DNA of 64,000 nucleotides from Pseudobutyrivibrio xylanivorans (GCF_010906925.1 NZ_VTVE01000001.1:1-64000); one strand, 5' to 3'; numbered from the stretch's first letter, positions 45,412-54,613 are shown. Program-made: numbers and translations. The notes: a model not told the origin generated them from the letters alone.

Positions 45412-46368
45412 TTAGTTGAAATCGATTGAATCTACAACCTCTTTAAGAGTTCTGGCAGATTCCTGCAGAGCTTTAATTTCATCTTCGTCAAGAGAAATAG
45501 GTACCTTTGTCTCAAGTCCGTCAGCACCTACAACTGATGGCATTGAAAGGCATACACCATCGATGCCATATTCGCCATGCATCATGTGAGATACAGGAAG
45601 AATAGATTTCTCGTCGCGGACGATTACTTCACAAATACGTTTTACAGCTACAGCAACACCATAGTATGTGGCATGCTTTCTCTTGATAATTTCATAAGCG
45701 GCATTCTTAACTCGCTCAGCAATTGCCTTCTCTGATTTCTCGTGCTCGAAATGACCACGCATCTCGCAGAAATCATTAAGTGGAATACCAGAGACATTTG
45801 CACTAGAGAATGCAGCAATCTCGCTATCGCCGTGTTCACCGATGATAAATGCATGTACAGAACGGCTATCAATACCAAGATGCAAGCCAAGCTCTGTCTT
45901 AAGTCTAGCTGAATCAAGCACAGTACCTGAACCGATAACTCGCTCCTCTGGAAGTCCAGAAAGCTTAAGAGCTGCAAGTGTAAGTACATCAACTGGATTT
46001 GCTACGATAAGGAGAATTCCACCGAAATCTCTCTTTGCAATCTCAGGAATAATAGATTTGAAAATGCCAACATTTTTATGAACCAAATCAAGTCTGGTCT
46101 CGCCTGGCTTCTGGCCAGCGCCAGCTGTTACTACAACGATTGCTGCATCTGCAACATCATCATAGTCACCTGCATAAATTTTCATAGGCTTATTAAATGG
46201 AGCGCCATGGGAAATATCCATTGCCTCGCCCTCTGCCTTGTCATGGTCTGCGTCAATAAGTACCATCTCAGAGAACAGACCACTCTGAGACAATGCAAAA
46301 GCTGTTGCGGAGCCAACAAATCCTGCACCAATTATAGCAACTTTTCTGTGATTTACTTCTACTGCCAT
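45412..46368 (-). CDS. ldh: L-lactate dehydrogenase
   Basis: 318 aa. NAD site GAGFVGS (14-20), substrate-specificity residue Q86 in AGQKPGETRL (Gln marks lactate rather than malate dehydrogenases), catalytic H179 in IGEHGDSE, and GSGTVLDSARLK. Reduces pyruvate to L-lactate with NADH. Leader of about 200 nt with a nested pair of structured RNA elements. RBS AGGAGG. Confidence 0.95.
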   Translation of the reverse strand: MAVEVNHRKVAIIGAGFVGSATAFALSQSGLFSEMVLIDADHDKAEGEAMDISHGAPFNKPMKIYAGDYDDVADAAIVVVTAGAGQKPGETRLDLVHKNVGIFKSIIPEIAKRDFGGILLIVANPVDVLTLAALKLSGLPEERVIGSGTVLDSARLKTELGLHLGIDSRSVHAFIIGEHGDSEIAAFSSANVSGIPLNDFCEMRGHFEHEKSEKAIAERVKNAAYEIIKRKHATYYGVAVAVKRICEVIVRDEKSILPVSHMMHGEYGIDGVCLSMPSVVGADGLETKVPISLDEDEIKALQESARTLKEVVDSIDFN

Positions 46369-46393
46369 ATATTTACCTCCTATATTTTCTCTC

Positions 46394-46557
46394 GCCCATT
46401 ACACTCTCAAGCCTTGGATATTACAGTTTCTGAAGTCTGTTACGTCAACAAGCCTTAGTATTGCTCCGGTCATCTAACACGATTCCCTCCGCAATCTAAG
46501 AGCTTGTGAACTACAGACAATTAGACTAAATTACCCAAGAGCTTGATAGTTACGGGC
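46394..46557 (-). ncRNA. Structured leader RNA element, copy B-outer (ldh)
   Basis: Read on the minus strand: P1 GCCCGT/ATGGGC, internal loop AACTA / GAGTGTA, P2 TCAAGC/GCTTGA, bulged T, CTTGG/CCAAG. Its apical part is occupied by a complete second copy (46435-46518). Shares the fold of the copies at typA, fabK and fabZ. Confidence 0.7.
46435..46518 (-). ncRNA. Structured leader RNA element, copy B-inner (ldh)
   Basis: Minus strand: P1 GTCTGT/ACAGAC, loop AGTTC / TGACGTA, P2 ACAAGC/GCTTGT, bulged T, CTTAG/CTAAG, bulged A, P3 ATTGC/GCAAT, apical hairpin with ATC/GAT around GTGTTA. Confidence 0.8.
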
Positions 46558-46580
46558 TATTCTTACTCTACAATGTGTCT

Positions 46581-46586
46581 ATTATA
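46581..46586 (-). promoter_or_regulatory. -10 of the ldh promoter
   Basis: Minus-strand TATAAT overlapping the stop codon region of the upstream flavoprotein gene. A clear -35 was not seen. Predicted start near 46574. Confidence 0.55.
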
Positions 46587-47736
46587 ACGAAGATACCACT
46601 TCGTCCATGGCTGCTTCTGATACGGAATTGAGCGTAGACTTGATAGATACCACTGGTTCTACGAATTCGATATTTTTTAGTGGCTCAAGGATTGCCTGCA
46701 TGCATTTTGCAGCCTGTGGAGCCCAAGTTCCATTTTCAACGAAAGCAACCTTTCTGTTCTGGTAAGCCTTTGCACGAAGGTGGTGTAGGAAGTCTTCCAT
46801 AGGTGGGAAGAGGCCACCATCGTATGTGCTTGCACAACAAATCATTTTGTCATAGTAAAATGCTCTGGCTACAGCCTCTGATAGAGGCTCACGGCATAAA
46901 TCAATAAACATAGTCTTTACACCCTTGGCCTCAAGCTTTTCCTGAAGCTTAAGAGCGGCGCGCTTTGTATTACCGTGGATGGAAGCACAAGCTATAAGAA
47001 CGCCCTCCTCCTCTGGCTTATAGCTGCTCCAAATATCATATAAGTTGATATAGTAGCCAAGATTCTCTGTGAGAATTGGACCGTGAAGAGGGCAAATCTT
47101 TTGGATATCAAGACCGGCTGCCTTCTTAAGGAGAGCCTGTACAGATGCGCCGTACTTTCCAACAATATTAAGATAATATCTGCGAGCCTCATCAATCCAA
47201 GGCTCGTCAACATCTAATGCTCCAAATTTTCCAAAGCCGTCAGCTGAGAATAGAATCTTTTCTTTTGACTCGTACTCAACCATTACCTCTGGCCAGTGAA
47301 CCATAGGAGCCATTATAAATGTAAGCTCATGCTCACCAAGAGAAAGTGTATCGCCCTCGGCAACAACATGCTTTCTATCAGCAAATAATGCCTCATCCAT
47401 AAACTGAGCCATCATTGTAAATGTCTTTGCATTACCTACAACTTTTGTATCAGGGTATTTCTCTAAAAATGCCTTGATGGAACCTGAATGGTCTGGCTCC
47501 ATATGAGAGACAACAAGGTAATCAACCTTTTTACCCTTTAATTCTTTCTCAAGATTTGAAAGCCACTGCTCTGTAAATCTAGGATCAACAGTATCCATTA
47601 CAGCTACTGATTCATCTAATATTAAGTAGGAATTGTATGAAACTCCATTTGAAACAGGATATTGGCTCTCAAATAAGTCGATGGTTTTGTCGTCGCAGCC
47701 AATATACTTTATTGAATCTGAAATTGTTACTGACAT
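46582..47736 (-). CDS. FprA family A-type flavoprotein
   Basis: 384 aa from the ATG preceded by AAAGGAGG. N-terminal metallo-beta-lactamase-like diiron domain with HMEPDHSGS and a later MVHWPEV, then a flavodoxin domain (ASIHGNTKRAA, CASTYDGGLFPPMEDFL). Members reduce O2 to water or NO to N2O using rubredoxin. Probable oxygen or nitric oxide defence in an anaerobe. No rubredoxin is nearby. Confidence 0.92.
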   Translation of the reverse strand: MSVTISDSIKYIGCDDKTIDLFESQYPVSNGVSYNSYLILDESVAVMDTVDPRFTEQWLSNLEKELKGKKVDYLVVSHMEPDHSGSIKAFLEKYPDTKVVGNAKTFTMMAQFMDEALFADRKHVVAEGDTLSLGEHELTFIMAPMVHWPEVMVEYESKEKILFSADGFGKFGALDVDEPWIDEARRYYLNIVGKYGASVQALLKKAAGLDIQKICPLHGPILTENLGYYINLYDIWSSYKPEEEGVLIACASIHGNTKRAALKLQEKLEAKGVKTMFIDLCREPLSEAVARAFYYDKMICCASTYDGGLFPPMEDFLHHLRAKAYQNRKVAFVENGTWAPQAAKCMQAILEPLKNIEFVEPVVSIKSTLNSVSEAAMDEVVSSL

Positions 47737-47851
47737 GATGTATTTCCTCCTTTTGCTATAGCTATATATTATCAAATTCCCCTGTTCTTCACTAGTCTCT
47801 TAGTGATTAATTATATTCAATAATGAAAAATATGTAGAATAGTCTGAACAA

Positions 47852-47893
47852 TCTGTGAAAGTTCACAGTTTGTTAGAATATTACCTTTATAAT
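47852..47893 (+). promoter_or_regulatory. Promoter and palindromic operator of a chemoreceptor gene
   Basis: Perfect palindrome CTGTGAA-AG-TTCACAG (47852-47867) overlaps the -35 position of a promoter with -10 TATAAT (47888-47893). Suggests repression by a dimeric regulator; the arms resemble CRP/FNR half-sites but the centre is shorter. Confidence 0.5.
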
Positions 47894-47954
47894 GAACTCT
47901 ATAACAACGTGTATTATTACACAAGGGAGTCTAGGCATTGGAGGTATTTTATTT

Positions 47955-49637
47955 ATGAAAAACAATAGAAACGCAAAAGGCACAATTGCAGGAGCTTTGA
48001 GAGAGTTTTCCGGTTTTACTATCCGAATGTTCCTTGCCAATGCAATTATAATGATTGTATTCTTTGTTATTATTTTTATAAATGTGTACAACTTTTATAA
48101 TGTACAGTTTGTAACAGAGAAGTATCAGATGGAAATTCGTAAAGACGTACAGACCATCAACAAGCGACTTTTATTTGCTGTGGCATCAAATGATCCTGAA
48201 GTAACAGCTGACCAAAAGGCTGATTTGGAGAAGAGATTCCCGAAAATTGAGGGATACTTTGGAACCATTTCTGCTAACTTGAATAATGCCGAACTGGGAG
48301 CAAACTTAGATACCTATTGGAAGGGATTTGAGGATGCATCATTTGAAATGCTTGCCCTAGTTGAAGCCGGTGAAACAGATAAAGCCGTAGAATATTTCAA
48401 CTCTACATTAAATGAGGCTGCTGAAACCCTTGCAGATGCTTTGGATGAGACAGGTGAACTGGCAGAGTCTGCAGCTGCAGGAAAATATATGACTATTATG
48501 GTTGTAGTAGTTGTTGCAGCTATTGTTCTTGTGATAGCTTTAGTTATCATTATCCTAATAAATAGGAAGAGAAGTGCAGATATGATTAAGGGTATTGAGC
48601 GTGACCTTGATATTCTTGCGAAGGCATCAGAGGAGATTGCTCAGGGTAATGTTCATGTAGAGATTGATTATGAAGCCGACAATGAAATTGGCCGCGTCGC
48701 AAAACAGTTAAAGATTGCGGTAGAATCCCTTGTTTATTATATTGATGAGATTGCAGCTGTTATGTCTACTATGGCAGGTGGCAATTTCAACATTAACTTT
48801 GAACGTGATTTCGATGGAGATTTTAAAGAAATCCAGACTGCTGTAGAAACATTCTCGAAGGAAATTTCCGAATCAATGACAGAGATTATGGAGGTTTCTG
48901 ATATGGTTTCTGATGGTGCCAACCAGATTGCAGGTGCAGGTCAGAATCTTGCTGATACAGTTACATCACAGGCAAATATCGTAGATGATTTGTCAGTTAC
49001 AGTTAAGGATATTACAGAACAGATTTCTAATAATTCATCAGATGCAACAGCTATATCACAGGAAGTGGAAGTGGTTGCACAGAATATTGTAGAAGGCAAT
49101 CAGAAGATGCAAGACGTTGTAAATGCTATGGATGCAATCTCTGCTTCTTCTCAGGAAATCTCAAAGATTATCGATACAATCAACGCTATTGCAGATCAGA
49201 CCAATTTGCTTTCACTTAATGCATCTATCGAGGCTGCTCGAGCTGGTGAGGCAGGTAAGGGATTTGCAGTTGTTGCCACAGAGGTATCACAGCTGGCAGG
49301 ACAGACAGTGGAGGCTGCTCAAAATACAGCGGGTCTTATTAATGCATCTCTTAAGAGCGTGGAAGAGGGTATCACAATTGCAAATGAAACTGCTGAGAAG
49401 CTTAATGGAATGGTAGCGCAGGTTCAGGGGATTGCTGAAAAGGTTAAGACCATCGCTGATGAATCAAGTTCACAGGCTACTTCAGTTAAGGAAATGTCTT
49501 CTAATATCAGCGAGATTTCGTCCGTTGGACAGAACAATGCAGCCACATCTCAGGAGTCACTTGCTCTTAGCTACGAGATGAATGAACATGCAAATTCGCT
49601 TAAGGGTCTGGTTGAGAAATTTGAACTTAAAAAATAA
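47955..49637 (+). CDS. Methyl-accepting chemotaxis protein with four-helix-bundle sensor
   Basis: 560 aa from ATG 47955, 10 nt after GGAGG. Membrane helix about 25-50, a helical extracytoplasmic domain of about 130 residues (4HB-MCP-like, Glu/Ala-rich), second helix about 180-205, HAMP, an extra linker segment, and the signalling tip [18 protein letters not shown] followed by [10 protein letters not shown]. Third chemoreceptor of the window. Confidence 0.9.
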   Translation: MKNNRNAKGTIAGALREFSGFTIRMFLANAIIMIVFFVIIFINVYNFYNVQFVTEKYQMEIRKDVQTINKRLLFAVASNDPEVTADQKADLEKRFPKIEGYFGTISANLNNAELGANLDTYWKGFEDASFEMLALVEAGETDKAVEYFNSTLNEAAETLADALDETGELAESAAAGKYMTIMVVVVVAAIVLVIALVIIILINRKRSADMIKGIERDLDILAKASEEIAQGNVHVEIDYEADNEIGRVAKQLKIAVESLVYYIDEIAAVMSTMAGGNFNINFERDFDGDFKEIQTAVETFSKEISESMTEIMEVSDMVSDGANQIAGAGQNLADTVTSQANIVDDLSVTVKDITEQISNNSSDATAISQEVEVVAQNIVEGNQKMQDVVNAMDAISASSQEISKIIDTINAIADQTNLLSLNASIEAARAGEAGKGFAVVATEVSQLAGQTVEAAQNTAGLINASLKSVEEGITIANETAEKLNGMVAQVQGIAEKVKTIADESSSQATSVKEMSSNISEISSVGQNNAATSQESLALSYEMNEHANSLKGLVEKFELKK

Positions 49638-49657
49638 ATAAAAATTTTTATATTTGG

Positions 49658-49692
49658 AATCGCTAGTGTTTAAAGGCACTAGCGATTTTTTT
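49658..49692 (+). terminator. Terminator after chemoreceptor gene
   Basis: 11-bp stem AATCGCTAGTG / CACTAGCGATT followed by T-run. Confidence 0.88.
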
Positions 49693-49713
49693 GAGAATTA
49701 ATATCTAAAATAT

Positions 49714-49796
49714 TTTAACTAAAAACCTTGACATGTTTTTGAAGTTGGGTATCATAACATTAGTTAAAGAAATTTAACTAAATATATTTTAACTAA
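49714..49796 (+). promoter_or_regulatory. Promoter and operator array of the fatty-acid synthesis cluster
   Basis: TTGACA (49729-49734) with TATCAT 16 nt downstream. Four TTTAACTAA half-sites flank it: 49714-49722, an inverted pair TTAGTTAAA (49760-49768) and TTTAACTAA (49773-49781) forming a perfect 9-bp palindrome with spacer GAAA, and 49788-49796. A likely target of the MarR protein encoded at the end of the cluster. Confidence 0.7.
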
Positions 49797-49833
49797 AAAA
49801 TATTAAGTATTCCAATTAGAAAAGGAGAAAATT

Positions 49834-50058
49834 ATGTTTGAAGTAGTAAAGGAAGTAATCATTGACACTCTTAGCTGTGCAGCTGACAAGGTAACAATGG
49901 AGGCAAATCTTTTTGAGGACCTTGGTGCAGATTCACTTGATGCTGTAGAGCTTTCTCTTGCCGTTGAAGAAAAGACAGGTATCACAATCGATGAGGATGC
50001 TATGGCAGAGATTAAGACTGTAGCAGATATCGTAAATTATCTTGAGGCACACAAGTAA
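49834..50058 (+). CDS. acpP: Acyl carrier protein
   Basis: 74 aa, acidic helical protein with the phosphopantetheine site GADSLDAVEL (S34). Carries growing acyl chains for the Fab enzymes downstream. RBS AAAGGAG. First gene of the cluster; accB starts 3 bp after its stop. Confidence 0.95.
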   Translation: MFEVVKEVIIDTLSCAADKVTMEANLFEDLGADSLDAVELSLAVEEKTGITIDEDAMAEIKTVADIVNYLEAHK

Positions 50059-50060
50059 TC

Positions 50061-50504
50061 ATGGAATTAAAAGAAATTAAGGAGCTAATGAAGGCTTTTG
50101 ATGCAAGCGGAAGTTCCTATTTTGAAATTGAGGACCAGGGATTCAAGCTTAAACTAAAAAAGCCTTCTGATATAAAAGTTCAGGCGGCGCCAGTTACAGT
50201 AGCTCCACAGCCGTCAGCTCAGGTGGCGGTAGAGACACCACAGATTTCGACAGAAGAAAAGGTAGAGGGCGATGTAGTGAAAGCTCCATTAGTTGGAGTT
50301 TTCTATTCTGCTCCTTCCCCAGATGAAAAGCCATATGTGCAGGTTGGGGATAAGGTAAAAGAAGGACAGGTCCTTTGCTTGATTGAGGCCATGAAGATGA
50401 TGAGCGAAATCACAGCACCAAGAGATGGCGTCATAAAAGAAATATATGTAAAGAATCAGGATGTTGTTGGCTTTGAAGAACAGTTATTTCTCATAGGAGA
50501 TTAG
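50061..50504 (+). CDS. accB: Biotin carboxyl carrier protein of acetyl-CoA carboxylase
   Basis: 147 aa. N-terminal helical segment, a Pro/Ala-rich linker (about 40-65) and a biotinyl domain with EAMKM (K112 is the biotin attachment site). Carries carboxybiotin from AccC to AccAD. Confidence 0.94.
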   Translation: MELKEIKELMKAFDASGSSYFEIEDQGFKLKLKKPSDIKVQAAPVTVAPQPSAQVAVETPQISTEEKVEGDVVKAPLVGVFYSAPSPDEKPYVQVGDKVKEGQVLCLIEAMKMMSEITAPRDGVIKEIYVKNQDVVGFEEQLFLIGD

Positions 50505-50506
50505 TT

Positions 50507-51889
50507 ATGTTTAAGAGAATTTTAATTGCTAATCGTGGAGAGATTGCAGTACGAATAATCAGAGCCTGCATGGAAATGAATATTGAGTGTGTGGCTATTT
50601 ATTCCACAGCGGATAAGGAATCACTTCACGTGAAGTTAGCCACAAAAAGCATTTGTATAGGACCAGCCAGAGCGGCGGACAGCTATTTAAATATGGATGC
50701 AATTATCACAGCAGCACAAGTTACTGGCTGTGATGCTCTTCATCCAGGGTTTGGATTCCTTTCTGAAAACTCTGATTTTGTTAGAAAATGTCAGGAAGCA
50801 GGAATCACTTTTATTGGACCAACTGCTGATGCAATGGATGCTTTGGGTAACAAAGCTACTGCTAGAAAGATGATGATGAAGGCAGGAGTTCCTGTTGTGC
50901 CAGGTTCAGATGGACCGGTTGAGGATTTCAAGAAGCTAGAAAAAATAGCGAAAAAGATTGGCTATCCAGTTCTTATTAAGGCAAGCGCCGGTGGCGGGGG
51001 CCGAGGAATGCGTAGAGTTTATCATCCAGAGGATTTAAAGAAGCTATACGAAGAAGCTAAGGCGGAGACTAGAGCATGCTTTAACGATGATGAGATGTAT
51101 GTGGAAAAGCTGATTCTGAATCCAAGACATATTGAGTTTCAGATTTTGGCTGACGAGCATGGCAACGTGATTCATCTTGGAGAGCGCGACTGCTCAATAC
51201 AGCGTAAGAATCAAAAGCTGATTGAGGAAAGCCCATGTATGTATATTAATGATGATCTTAGAAAGTCTATGGGTAAGGCAGCTGTTACAGCAGCCAAGGC
51301 TGCAGGCTACACAAACGCAGGTACAGTTGAATTTGTACTTGATGAAAAGGATCATTATTATTTCATTGAAATGAATACTCGTATTCAGGTAGAGCACGGT
51401 GTTACAGAGGCTGTTACAGGAATCGACCTAATTAAGCAACAGATTAGAATAGCCTTCCACGAGCCTCTTAAGATAAAGCAAAAGGATGTAAAGCTAAATG
51501 GACATGCCATGGAATGCAGAATTAATGCAGAGGACCCAGCAAAGGGATTTATGGCAAACACAGGAAAGATTACATTCTTAAATGTGCCAGGTGGTCCCGG
51601 GGTGAGAGTGGATACTATCCTCTATAATGGATATGAAACAAGCCCATTTTATGATTCTATGATGGCGAAAATCATTGTTCATGCACCAACACGTTTGGAG
51701 GCAATCAGAAGAATGAGAAGAGCTTTGCTTGAGCTTGTTACAGAGGGCATTACTACAAACGGAGATTTTGATTATTTGCTTTTGCATCATCCCGATTTTG
51801 TTAAGGGTAATTACAACGTCAGCTTTATAGAAAATCATGCAGATGAAATATTATCTTGGGATAAAGCGGTGAGTGATATAGATGAATAG
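50507..51889 (+). CDS. accC: Biotin carboxylase subunit of acetyl-CoA carboxylase
   Basis: 460 aa. Starts MFKRILIANRGEIAVRIIRA. ATP-grasp glycine-rich loop KASAGGGGRGMR, the HIEFQIL segment and the catalytic EMNTRIQVEH. Carboxylates biotin on AccB using ATP and bicarbonate. Overlaps accD by 8 bp. Confidence 0.95.
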   Translation: MFKRILIANRGEIAVRIIRACMEMNIECVAIYSTADKESLHVKLATKSICIGPARAADSYLNMDAIITAAQVTGCDALHPGFGFLSENSDFVRKCQEAGITFIGPTADAMDALGNKATARKMMMKAGVPVVPGSDGPVEDFKKLEKIAKKIGYPVLIKASAGGGGRGMRRVYHPEDLKKLYEEAKAETRACFNDDEMYVEKLILNPRHIEFQILADEHGNVIHLGERDCSIQRKNQKLIEESPCMYINDDLRKSMGKAAVTAAKAAGYTNAGTVEFVLDEKDHYYFIEMNTRIQVEHGVTEAVTGIDLIKQQIRIAFHEPLKIKQKDVKLNGHAMECRINAEDPAKGFMANTGKITFLNVPGGPGVRVDTILYNGYETSPFYDSMMAKIIVHAPTRLEAIRRMRRALLELVTEGITTNGDFDYLLLHHPDFVKGNYNVSFIENHADEILSWDKAVSDIDE

Positions 51890-52655
51890 TGTAGTTGATC
51901 AGAGAAAAGACAAATTTAATAGGTACAAGGATTTGCGTCAGAATCCTGCTGAACTGCTAGAACCTGCTATTAAGCCGGTGGCAGAGTATGGTGTCTGGGA
52001 CAGAATAAATGATGTGACAGACAAGGACAGTTTCAAGGAATTTGGCTTTGATTTTGAAGAGACTAATCCACTTGAATTCGAGGGTTATGTTCAGAAGAAA
52101 GAGGAGCTTAGAAAAGAAACTGATTGCCACGATGCCATTGTGGCAGGAACTTGTAAGATTGGCGGTTACGAAGTGGCTCTTGCTGTTATGAATAAAAAAT
52201 TCATGATGGCATCCATGGGAGTTGAGCTTGGCGAGATTGTATGCCAGACAGCTGAGTATGCCGGCAAGAAAAATATTCCTTTTGTAATATTTACAGCAAG
52301 TGGCGGAGCCAGAATGCAAGAGGGAATTTTAAGTCTGATGCAGATGGCAAAAACAAGTGCAGTTATCCAGAAGTTCAAGGATGAAGGCGGACTTTATATT
52401 ACAGTTTTAACTCATCCAACAACTGGTGGTGTATCTGCTAGTTTTGCAACGTTAGGGGACATTACACTAGCTGAGCCGGGAGCCTTAATTGGATTCGCAG
52501 GCCCTAGAGTAATAGAGCAGACAATTGGTCAAAAGCTTCCAGAAGGATTCCAAAGAGCAGAATTTTTGGAGGAGCATGGATTTGTAGACAAGATTGTCCA
52601 CAGAGAAGATATGAAAGAAGCTTTGACTCAGATTTTAATGCTTCATAGCAAATAG
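51882..52655 (+). CDS. accD: Acetyl-CoA carboxylase carboxyltransferase beta subunit (no zinc ribbon)
   Basis: 257 aa. Carboxyltransferase core clear: FTASGGARMQEG, MAKTSAVIQKF, PTTGGVSASFATLGD, IGFAGPRVIEQT and LPEGFQRAEFL. The four-cysteine zinc ribbon found at the N-terminus of typical AccD is absent; residues 1-50 contain no cysteine. Pairs with the adjacent accA to form the alpha2-beta2 transferase that makes malonyl-CoA. Confidence 0.9.
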   Translation: MNSVVDQRKDKFNRYKDLRQNPAELLEPAIKPVAEYGVWDRINDVTDKDSFKEFGFDFEETNPLEFEGYVQKKEELRKETDCHDAIVAGTCKIGGYEVALAVMNKKFMMASMGVELGEIVCQTAEYAGKKNIPFVIFTASGGARMQEGILSLMQMAKTSAVIQKFKDEGGLYITVLTHPTTGGVSASFATLGDITLAEPGALIGFAGPRVIEQTIGQKLPEGFQRAEFLEEHGFVDKIVHREDMKEALTQILMLHSK

Positions 52656-52664
52656 GAGGTCTTT

Positions 52665-53516
52665 ATGAAAGCGATAGATAGAGTTCTTAATGCTAGAGAT
52701 AAGGATAGACCTAAGATTACAGATTATATTGAAAACGTATTTACGGATTTCTTTGAGCAAAAGGGGGATTTCCTTGGAAAGGAAGATGGCAGCATCTATG
52801 GAGGTATTGCACTTTTCCATGGAAAGCCAGTAACAGTTCTTGGACACCGTAAGGGAAAGACAGTTGAAGAAAATGTGGCATGCAATTTTGGTATGCCAGG
52901 GCCAGAGGGATATCGCAAAGCAATGCGAATCATGAGACAGGCTGAGAAATTCAACCGTCCAATTATTACTTTTGTAGATACTCCGGGAGCATATCCTGGA
53001 CTTGAGGCTGAGATGTATGGTCAGTCTCAGGCAATCGCCGCTAACTTGGCGGAGATGAGCACTTTGAAAGTGCCAGTGATTTCTATTGTTACTGGAGAGG
53101 GCAGCAGTGGTGGTGCTCTTGGTATAGCAGTAGCAAATAGAGTTTATATGCTTGAAAATGCAATTTACTCTGTGCTTTCGCCAGAGGGATTTGCATCAAT
53201 TTTATGGCATGATAGCGAAAAAAGAGATGAGGCAGCTGAGGTTATGAAGCTTACTGCCGCAGACCTTTTGGAGTTTGGAGTTATTGATGGAATTATTTCT
53301 GAACGAGGTAGCACTCTTTCTGTAGTTGAGGGTCAGGAAATAACAGATGCTCACAGAAGACTTTACACTCGTATTGATAAGCAGATTACTGCGGCCTTAA
53401 AGGAGCTTGAGGGCTTCTCAAAAGAGGAAATTGCAGCAGAGCGTTTTGACAAGTTCAGAAATATAGATGCCAGATTTATTGAAACAAAATCTAAGGCAAG
53501 AATGGGAAATGTGTAA
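52665..53516 (+). CDS. accA: Acetyl-CoA carboxylase carboxyltransferase alpha subunit
   Basis: 283 aa. Characteristic GHRKGKT, FVDTPGAYPGLEAE, TGEGSSGGALGI and SPEGFASILWHD. Shorter than the enterobacterial protein but with the complete core. RBS AGGAGG, 9 bp after accD. fabH begins immediately after its stop codon. Confidence 0.94.
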   Translation: MKAIDRVLNARDKDRPKITDYIENVFTDFFEQKGDFLGKEDGSIYGGIALFHGKPVTVLGHRKGKTVEENVACNFGMPGPEGYRKAMRIMRQAEKFNRPIITFVDTPGAYPGLEAEMYGQSQAIAANLAEMSTLKVPVISIVTGEGSSGGALGIAVANRVYMLENAIYSVLSPEGFASILWHDSEKRDEAAEVMKLTAADLLEFGVIDGIISERGSTLSVVEGQEITDAHRRLYTRIDKQITAALKELEGFSKEEIAAERFDKFRNIDARFIETKSKARMGNV

Positions 53517-54446
53517 ATGACAGGAATAAAGATTATATCCACAGGAGCTACAGCTCCAAGCAAGGTAGTGTCAAATGATGATTTGGCACAGATTGTGGAA
53601 ACTAGCGATGAATGGATAAAGCAAAGAACAGGAATGTCCCTTAGACATTATGTTACTGAAGAGGAGAATCATACAGGACTTGCAGAAAAGGCAGCGCGAA
53701 TCGCTCTTGAGCGTTCAGGCCTTAAGCCTTCAGACATTGGAGCAGTTATTGTCTGCACAGTTTCTTCTGATTATTTTTCACCTTCTACAGCTTGCCTTAT
53801 TCAAGGAAGACTTGGATTGCCTAACGACATAATTGCATTTGACTTAAGTGCAGGTTGTTCAGGTTTTATATTTGGTTTGGAAACAATGCGTGGGGTTTTA
53901 ATGTCAAGAGGCTGCAAGGCAGGCCTTTTGATTGGTGCAGAAGTGTTGTCTAAGAAAATGGATATGACAGACAGAAGCACCTGCGTACTATTTGGTGATG
54001 GAGCGGCAGCTGCGGTGGTTGTTCCAACAGATGGTTTGTATTCATCAGTGATTGGCGTAGACGGCGATGAGGAAATGATTCATATCAAATCCCCAAATGG
54101 TCTTATTCATATGGATGGACAGGGAACATATAAATTTGCCGTTGCTACAGTGCCAAAGGTTATAGCAGAGGCCGTTGAGAAAGCTGGTCTTACCTATGAT
54201 GAAATCGATCATTTTATTCTTCATCAGGCAAACCTTCGAATCATCGAATCCATTGCGAAAAAGGTAAAGCAGCCAATGGACAAATTTGTTGTTAATATTG
54301 ATAAATACGGAAATACTTCAGCAGCCAGTGTGGGACTAGCATTTGACGAGGCTATGCAAAAGGGTGAAATTAAGCCTGGCGAAAAGGTTCTTTTGTGTGC
54401 TTTTGGTGCCGGAAGAACTTGGGGTGCCGTGGTTATGGAAATGTAA
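53517..54446 (+). CDS. fabH: Beta-ketoacyl-ACP synthase III
   Basis: 309 aa. Catalytic triad: C114 in DLSAGCSGF, His in HQANLRI and Asn in YGNTSAAS. Condenses acetyl-CoA (or another primer) with malonyl-ACP to start each chain. Its ATG directly follows the accA stop. About 168 bp with a promoter and structured RNA separate it from fabK. Confidence 0.95.
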   Translation: MTGIKIISTGATAPSKVVSNDDLAQIVETSDEWIKQRTGMSLRHYVTEEENHTGLAEKAARIALERSGLKPSDIGAVIVCTVSSDYFSPSTACLIQGRLGLPNDIIAFDLSAGCSGFIFGLETMRGVLMSRGCKAGLLIGAEVLSKKMDMTDRSTCVLFGDGAAAAVVVPTDGLYSSVIGVDGDEEMIHIKSPNGLIHMDGQGTYKFAVATVPKVIAEAVEKAGLTYDEIDHFILHQANLRIIESIAKKVKQPMDKFVVNIDKYGNTSAASVGLAFDEAMQKGEIKPGEKVLLCAFGAGRTWGAVVMEM

Positions 54447-54478
54447 AAAACGCTAATAATAGAAGTTAAATTATTAAA

Positions 54479-54507
54479 TTGAGGTAATAGTTAAAAACGA
54501 TTATTAG
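54479..54507 (+). promoter_or_regulatory. Internal promoter before fabK
   Basis: TTGAGG, 17-nt spacer, TATTAG. The predicted start is at about 54514, at the first bases of the RNA element. Confidence 0.5.
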
Positions 54508-54511
54508 ATGA

Positions 54512-54597
54512 GACTGTAGCTATCAAGCTCTTAGTGTTGCTTAGCGAGACGTGTTAGTCGAGCGGTGCAACATCTGAGGCTTGAGAGCGTAACAGTC
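54512..54597 (+). ncRNA. Structured leader RNA element, copy C (fabK)
   Basis: P1 GACTGT/ACAGTC; loop AGCTA / GAGCGTA; P2 TCAAGC/GCTTGA; bulged T; CTTAG/CTGAG; bulged T; P3 TGTTGC/GCAACA; apical hairpin with GAC/GTC around GTGTTA. 17 nt before the fabK start codon. Confidence 0.8.
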
Positions 54598-54613
54598 GGA
54601 TAAGAGGTAGGAT

